The position numbers were made by a program, and so were the translations under genes. From 2-02-FULL-49-11 sp040757655 (GTDB lineage Bacteria > Patescibacteriota > Patescibacteriia > 2-02-FULL-49-11), in NCBI GenBank assembly GCA_040757655.1, contig JBFLWV010000012.1, positions 1 to 8,975 on the forward strand: a stretch of DNA of 8,975 nucleotides, written 5' to 3'. The notes below the pieces were generated by a model. The model was not told where the DNA came from and made no database searches. It saw only the letters and a program-made list of their open reading frames with translations. Shown here piece by piece: positions 5,476-8,975 of this stretch; the stretch's first letter is position 1, and each line of letters opens with the position of its first letter.

Positions 5476-6837
5476 ATGATTCAAAGATTACTTCTCTTAT
5501 TACGCACGCATAAGATTAAGGCTCTCATAATCCTCCTCCTTATCATTGGAGGAGGGTATTTTGGGTACACGCGATTGGTAAAGAAGGACGCACCTACCCG
5601 CTACGTGCTTGCGGCAGTAGAGAAGGGCGTCATTATTTCTTCGGTAATCGGCAGCGGTCAGGTATCCACCTCTAACCAGGTCGAGCTTAAGCCAAAAGCA
5701 TCCGGCGACCTCGTCGCATTGAATGTGAAGAATGGTCAGCAAGTGGCTGCGGGGGCGCTTGTTGCCCAGATTGATGCACGGGAAGCGCAAAAGTCAGTTC
5801 GCGACGCAGAGGCAAATATAGTGAGTGCAAAGCTGTCACTCGAGAAACTGATGCAGCCAGCAGACACGCTCTCGATCATACAGGCGGAGAATTCCCTTGC
5901 ACAGGCAAAAGAATCAAAACAGGATGCAGAGGCAGACCTTGTGAAAGCGCATGATGACGCGTTCAATAATATCTCTAATGCGTTTTTGGATCTCCCCGAG
6001 GTTATGCAGGGACTGAATGACGTGCTGTACAACGACACGGTCGGCATCAGCGGGCAAGACAATATTCTTGCCTATGCCGATCTGGTGAAGAATTATGACG
6101 AGCGGACCACGAGGTACCGTGATGAAGTGGCGGCAAATTATAAAACCGCCTATGATGCATACCAGAAAAATTTTGAGGATTATAAAGCATCATCCCGCAA
6201 TGCGGACCCGGAGTCCATAGAGGCGCTTTTGAATGAAACCTATGCGACGACGAAGGCAATTGCAGAATCAATCAAGAGTACAAATAATTATATTGATTTT
6301 GTCCTTGATATCTTGATTAAATACAAATTAAAAACTCCCGCCGTGACTGCTGCCCACAAAGCAATCCTCGAGTCATATACCAGCACCACAAATTCCCTGC
6401 TTCTTCAACTGCTCAATATCATTACCACCATTAAGGCATCAAAGGATACTATCGTGAATAACGAACGAAGCATTGTGGAGAAAACAGAATCCCTGGATAG
6501 CCTAAAAGCGGGTGCGGACGAACTTGACATTGCCTCTGCGAAACTATCTGTCACGCAGAAAGAAAATGCGCTTGCCGATGCGAAAGAGAAGCTCGCGGAT
6601 TATTATGTGCGTGCGCCGTTTGATGGTATTATTGTTGACGTGGGGGTAAAATTACAGGATGGGGGATCAAAAATAATCATTTTGTCCGATGCCACGAAGG
6701 TGACAAAGACTGACGAGGGCACGGTGAATGATCTCACCGTAGGCACGCGGGTTGCCGTCACGGGAACATCAAACAGCGATGGCAGCGTGAGCGCCCAGAC
6801 GATTCAGATTCGGCCTCAAATGCCACCGTCGCCATAA
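5476..6837 (+). CDS. HlyD/MacA-like membrane-fusion protein with an aberrant DUF5666-like C-terminus
   Basis: Periplasmic adaptor-type protein of 453 residues, normally paired with a MacB-like ABC exporter. It has a membrane anchor (13-31), the first half of the lipoyl/barrel domain (about 42-100, LKPKASGDLVALNVKNGQQVAAG at 71-93), a very long helical hairpin (about 101-375), and the second lipoyl half, YYVRAPFDGIIVDVGVK (376-392). Normally a beta-barrel and membrane-proximal domain of about 100 or more residues follow. Here the sequence switches at about 392-396 to LQDGGSKIIILSDATKVTK then DLTVGTRVAVTG and SDGSVSAQTIQIRP, which matches what I know as the end of small DUF5666-like proteins. 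No transporter gene follows; archease begins 7 bases later. I infer a deletion fusion that removed the end of the adaptor, its ABC partner and the start of a DUF5666-like gene. Adaptor function is probably impaired. Confidence 0.82.
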   Translation: MIQRLLLLLRTHKIKALIILLLIIGGGYFGYTRLVKKDAPTRYVLAAVEKGVIISSVIGSGQVSTSNQVELKPKASGDLVALNVKNGQQVAAGALVAQIDAREAQKSVRDAEANIVSAKLSLEKLMQPADTLSIIQAENSLAQAKESKQDAEADLVKAHDDAFNNISNAFLDLPEVMQGLNDVLYNDTVGISGQDNILAYADLVKNYDERTTRYRDEVAANYKTAYDAYQKNFEDYKASSRNADPESIEALLNETYATTKAIAESIKSTNNYIDFVLDILIKYKLKTPAVTAAHKAILESYTSTTNSLLLQLLNIITTIKASKDTIVNNERSIVEKTESLDSLKAGADELDIASAKLSVTQKENALADAKEKLADYYVRAPFDGIIVDVGVKLQDGGSKIIILSDATKVTKTDEGTVNDLTVGTRVAVTGTSNSDGSVSAQTIQIRPQMPPSP

Positions 6838-6844
6838 TTTGAGT

Positions 6845-7258
6845 ATGCCTTCTACCATCATTGACCATACTGCCGATGTGAGAATGAAAATAGAAGCTCC
6901 TACCTTGGAAGGCATTTTCATTGATGCCCTCCATGGCATGATGGATGTCCTTTACTCCTCGAGAAAGGGGGTTAAGGAGAATAAAGGATCCAAGCGGATT
7001 ATTGCTCTCCATGCAAACGACAGTGCTGTCCTGCTGGTTGATTTTTTGAATGAGGTGTTGGCACAGGCGTACCTTCATCACGAGATTTACTCAACGGTCA
7101 CGTTTCATGCCTTTTCAGTTACTTCGTTGAAAGCTGAAATCAGCGGGATTCATGTTGATCATTTCGACGAAGACATTAAGGCGGTCACCTATCACGAGGC
7201 GAATGTGGTGCAGGAGAAGGAGGGGAGGTGGAAGGCTACGTTGATTTTTGATATATAA
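6845..7258 (+). CDS. Archease (RtcB-activating protein)
   Basis: Cytoplasmic cofactor that speeds guanylylation and turnover of the RNA ligase RtcB. The 137 residues start MPSTIIDHTADVRMKI; DHTADV at 7-12 is the family hallmark with a metal-binding Asp11. Further matches are DIKAVTYHEA (110-119) and the C-terminal acidic end LIFDI with Asp136, another expected metal ligand. The ATG at 6845 is preferred over a TTG at 6839, because family members have only a few residues before DHTADV. It lies 7 bases after the membrane-fusion gene and 6 bases before rtcB, so all three may be cotranscribed. The pairing with rtcB directly downstream makes the assignment secure. Confidence 0.92.
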   Translation: MPSTIIDHTADVRMKIEAPTLEGIFIDALHGMMDVLYSSRKGVKENKGSKRIIALHANDSAVLLVDFLNEVLAQAYLHHEIYSTVTFHAFSVTSLKAEISGIHVDHFDEDIKAVTYHEANVVQEKEGRWKATLIFDI

Positions 7259-7264
7259 TATTCC

Positions 7265-8647
7265 ATGGTAACGATTGATGATCTCGTAAACATTGACCAC
7301 AACGTGTGGGAGATTCCGAAAAGCCACCGACATGATATGCGGGTACCGGCGCGTATTTTAGCGTCCTCGTCCATGCTGGATGAGATTTGCAGAGACCGTT
7401 CGCTGGAGCAGATCGTCAATGTGGCTACCCTCCCTGGCATTGTGCGGCACGCCATCGTCATGCCAGACATGCACGAAGGATATGGCTTTCCCATTGGCGG
7501 TGTGGCCGCGTTTGAGGTACACAGAGGCATTATTTCTCCCGGTGGCATTGGCTACGATATTAACTGCGGGGTGAGGTTGTTGCGTTCAGACAAAACTATT
7601 GCTGAGATGAGGCCGTATCTGGAGAAGGTTGCGCACGCCATTTATCAGGAGGTGCCGTCTGGCGTTGGTAGAGGCGGAAGATTAAAATTAAAAAATAAAG
7701 ACCTTGACTACGTCTTGATGCACGGAGCGCAGCAGATGGTGGAAGCGGGTTTTGGTAAGAGAGAAGATTTGCAACAGCTGGAATCAGGGGGAAGATTGTC
7801 GGAAGCAGACTCCTCCCTTGTGTCTGAACACGCAAAAGATCGTGGTCGTGATCAATTAGGCACGATGGGAGCGGGTAATCATTTCGTGGAAGTAGAGTAT
7901 ATTGATGCGATTTTTGACCCCCATGAAGCACAACGGCTTGGTGTATGTATGAATCAAGTCGTTATCTTGATCCATACAGGCTCGCGGGGTCTTGGCCATC
8001 AGATTGCGACTGACTACATTCGCGTGATGATGAAGGCCATGCCGCGCTACAAGATTGTACTGCCTGATCGGGAGCTCGCGTGCGTGCCATTCCAATCAAA
8101 AGAAGGTCAGCAGTATTTCCGCGCGATGTCTGCGGGCGCCAATTTTGCATGGGCAAACCGTCAGCTCATCACGTGGGAGGTGCGTCAAGCGTGGCAGGAG
8201 GTCTTGGGAGATGCAGGAGGAACGTTAGAAATTGTGTATGACGTGGCCCACAATATTGCAAAGATTGAGAACAATCTCGTCGTGCATCGTAAGGGCGCCA
8301 CGCGGGCGTTCCCACGTCAGCCAGTGCTGATTCCTGGCAGTATGGGTAGCGGATCGTATATACTTAAGGGGGAGGAAAAAGCAATGGTGGAAAGTTTTGC
8401 TTCTAGTTGTCATGGAGCCGGGCGCCGCATGTCGCGCACACAGGCAAAGCGGCAGATCAAGGGAGCAGCTTTAAAAGAGGAACTTCTAAGAAAGGGGATC
8501 TTTGTCGCCGCAGGATCGGTTGGTGGGTTGGCGGAAGAAGCGCCAGAGGCGTATAAAAATCTTGATGAGGTCGTCACGGTGATACACGAGGCAGGGATTG
8601 CCACAAAAGTTGCCCACGCGCGTCCGGTGGCGGTTATTAAGGGATAA
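7265..8647 (+). CDS. rtcB: RNA-splicing ligase RtcB
   Basis: GTP- and Mn2+-dependent ligase that joins RNA 2',3'-cyclic phosphate (or 3'-phosphate) ends to 5'-OH ends, used in tRNA splicing or RNA repair. The 460 residues resemble the longer archaeal/eukaryotic type (about 480) more than the 408-residue E. coli enzyme, which fits with archease next door. Visible sites: MPDMHEGYGFPIGGVAAF (66-83), the metal site GYDINCGVRLL with Asp98 and Cys101, GAGNHF with Asn205 and His206, HTGSRGLGHQ with His237, AHN with His329, VHRKGATRA (340-348), PGSMGSGSY (357-365), and SCHGAGR with the guanylylated His383. All catalytic residues are present. No Shine-Dalgarno sequence precedes the ATG. Because these bacteria have small genomes, tRNA repair after nuclease damage is a plausible role. 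Confidence 0.96.
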   Translation: MVTIDDLVNIDHNVWEIPKSHRHDMRVPARILASSSMLDEICRDRSLEQIVNVATLPGIVRHAIVMPDMHEGYGFPIGGVAAFEVHRGIISPGGIGYDINCGVRLLRSDKTIAEMRPYLEKVAHAIYQEVPSGVGRGGRLKLKNKDLDYVLMHGAQQMVEAGFGKREDLQQLESGGRLSEADSSLVSEHAKDRGRDQLGTMGAGNHFVEVEYIDAIFDPHEAQRLGVCMNQVVILIHTGSRGLGHQIATDYIRVMMKAMPRYKIVLPDRELACVPFQSKEGQQYFRAMSAGANFAWANRQLITWEVRQAWQEVLGDAGGTLEIVYDVAHNIAKIENNLVVHRKGATRAFPRQPVLIPGSMGSGSYILKGEEKAMVESFASSCHGAGRRMSRTQAKRQIKGAALKEELLRKGIFVAAGSVGGLAEEAPEAYKNLDEVVTVIHEAGIATKVAHARPVAVIKG

Positions 8648-8657
8648 TCGTTGTCTT

Positions 8658-8738
8658 ATGAACAAGAAACGAAAACTCGCACAAAAGAAACACCGCAGGA
8701 AGGCGGGGAAGAAAATTGCGGCTGTGTGGAACAGATAA
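8658..8738 (+). CDS. Tiny Lys/Arg-rich protein (26 residues)
   Basis: ATG at 8658 to TAA at 8736-8738 encodes MNKKRKLAQKKHRRKAGKKI followed by AAVWNR. More than 40% of residues are Lys or Arg. It starts 10 bases after the rtcB stop without a Shine-Dalgarno sequence, as its neighbours do. I recall similar short basic proteins starting MNKKRKL in Patescibacteria, usually somewhat longer, so this may be a shortened copy. A nucleic-acid or ribosome-binding role would fit the charge but is not shown. The short length leaves a real chance that it is not translated. Confidence 0.5.
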   Translation: MNKKRKLAQKKHRRKAGKKIAAVWNR

Positions 8739-8791
8739 ATTGAGCAGTATTGATGAGAATCTAGAAAGGCAAGCTTTGTTGGGCGCATGAG

Positions 8792-8827
8792 AGGACATTA
8801 TTTTCACGATCGTATTATTAATGTCCT
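8792..8827. repeat. Nested dyad: 9-bp inverted repeat around an 8-bp palindrome
   Basis: AGGACATTA (8792-8800) is the exact reverse complement of TAATGTCCT (8819-8827), and the 18-base centre holds the perfect palindrome ACGATCGT (8806-8813). It lies 53 bases after the tiny basic gene. The following sequence is moderately T-rich (GTTTTGTATTATACTATTTT) but has no strict T-run, so it may be a weak terminator of the rtcB operon or an operator for the next gene. Confidence 0.45.
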
Positions 8828-8836
8828 ATCGTTTTG

Positions 8837-8845
8837 TATTATACT
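8837..8845 (+). promoter_or_regulatory. Possible -10 region (TATTATACT)
   Basis: TATTAT (8837-8842) and TATACT (8840-8845) both resemble a -10 box just after the nested dyad. No good -35 is seen 17 bases upstream. It could drive the gene that starts at 8955. Confidence 0.25.
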
Positions 8846-8875
8846 ATTTTCCTGACTTCGACACTTTCCAAAAAT

Positions 8876-8915
8876 AGCTCTTTGAAAATCAAAAACCCCC
8901 TGGAAAATGAGGGGT
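8876..8915 (+). promoter_or_regulatory. boxA-like motif followed by a small hairpin in a leader region
   Basis: AGCTCTTTGAAAATC (8876-8890) closely resembles the antitermination boxA of rRNA leaders (TGCTCTTTGAAAA in many bacteria). It is followed by a hairpin of ACCCC (8895-8899) with GGGGT (8911-8915). No 16S rRNA start appears in the remaining 60 bases, so the link to an rRNA operon is not supported here; it could be the 5' end of a mobile element or a leader of the next gene. Confidence 0.3.
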
Positions 8916-8954
8916 CAGTTTGGTAAATGGGTGTCCCGTTGGTACAATTGAGGA

Positions 8955-8975
8955 ATGTTTGTACGGCGCAAGAAG
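8955..8975 (+). CDS. Start of a gene cut by the window edge, possibly a transposase
   Basis: ATG at 8955 opens seven codons, MFVRRKK, to the end of the window. GAGG (8950-8953) lies just upstream, although too close for an ideal Shine-Dalgarno spacing. The N-terminus MFVR followed by basic residues is reminiscent of some IS4-superfamily transposases, but seven residues cannot establish this. The 100 or so structured bases before it would then be the left end of the element. Confidence 0.3.

Noticed and set aside
6839..6844. TTG start for archease
   Set aside because: It adds only Met-Ser before an ATG that fits the family start better.
1..8975. CRISPR array, tRNA or rRNA gene
   Set aside because: No regularly spaced direct repeats, tRNA arms or 16S/23S/5S signature sequences were seen on either strand by eye.

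Overview
The window looks like a chromosomal segment of a Candidate Phyla Radiation (Patescibacteria, probably Parcubacteria-like) bacterium. This is inferred from gene content: an ECF-like sigma factor overlapping a three-helix membrane protein of a type I associate with this group, a lone fermentative lactate dehydrogenase, a coupled archease/RtcB pair, a tiny Lys/Arg-rich protein, and many starts without a clear Shine-Dalgarno sequence. TAA, TGA and TAG all end convincing genes here, so the standard stop codons appear to be in use. All well-supported genes are on the + strand; one possible leftward gene start lies at the left edge.

Left block (1-2188): a possible divergent intergenic region with two dyads and a weak promoter is followed by a cobalt/nickel ECF-transporter substrate component (CbiM type) interrupted by an in-frame TAA. 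The missing C-terminal part is intact in the same frame after the stop. A PDGLE-domain (CbiN-like) membrane protein follows and overlaps the start of an L-lactate dehydrogenase by ATGA. No transmembrane EcfT (CbiQ) or ATPase (CbiO) gene is present in the window.

Middle block (2225-5223): a DUF4349-like membrane-anchored coiled-coil protein, an ECF-like sigma factor, a membrane protein with an outside beta domain overlapping the sigma gene by ATGA (candidate anti-sigma factor or sensor), and a small secreted helical protein with a Gly/His-rich tail. Together they look like an envelope-sensing module.

Intergenic block (5224-5475): a perfect 11-bp hairpin and a roughly 67-bp MITE/REP-like element with 10-bp terminal inverted repeats enclosing two hairpins and a palindrome.

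Right block (5476-8738): a membrane-fusion (HlyD/MacA-like) protein whose normal C-terminal beta-barrel is replaced by a DUF5666-like tail, probably a deletion fusion, with no ABC transporter beside it. Archease, RtcB RNA ligase and a 26-residue basic protein follow with gaps of 6 to 10 bases, a likely RNA-repair operon. The last 240 bases hold a nested dyad, a boxA-like motif, a small hairpin and the first codons of a gene running off the edge, possibly a transposase.

The most notable observations are the MFP/DUF5666-like chimera, the nonsense-interrupted CbiM, the ECF-sigma envelope module sharing a domain type with the chimera, and the structured repeat beside the chimera.
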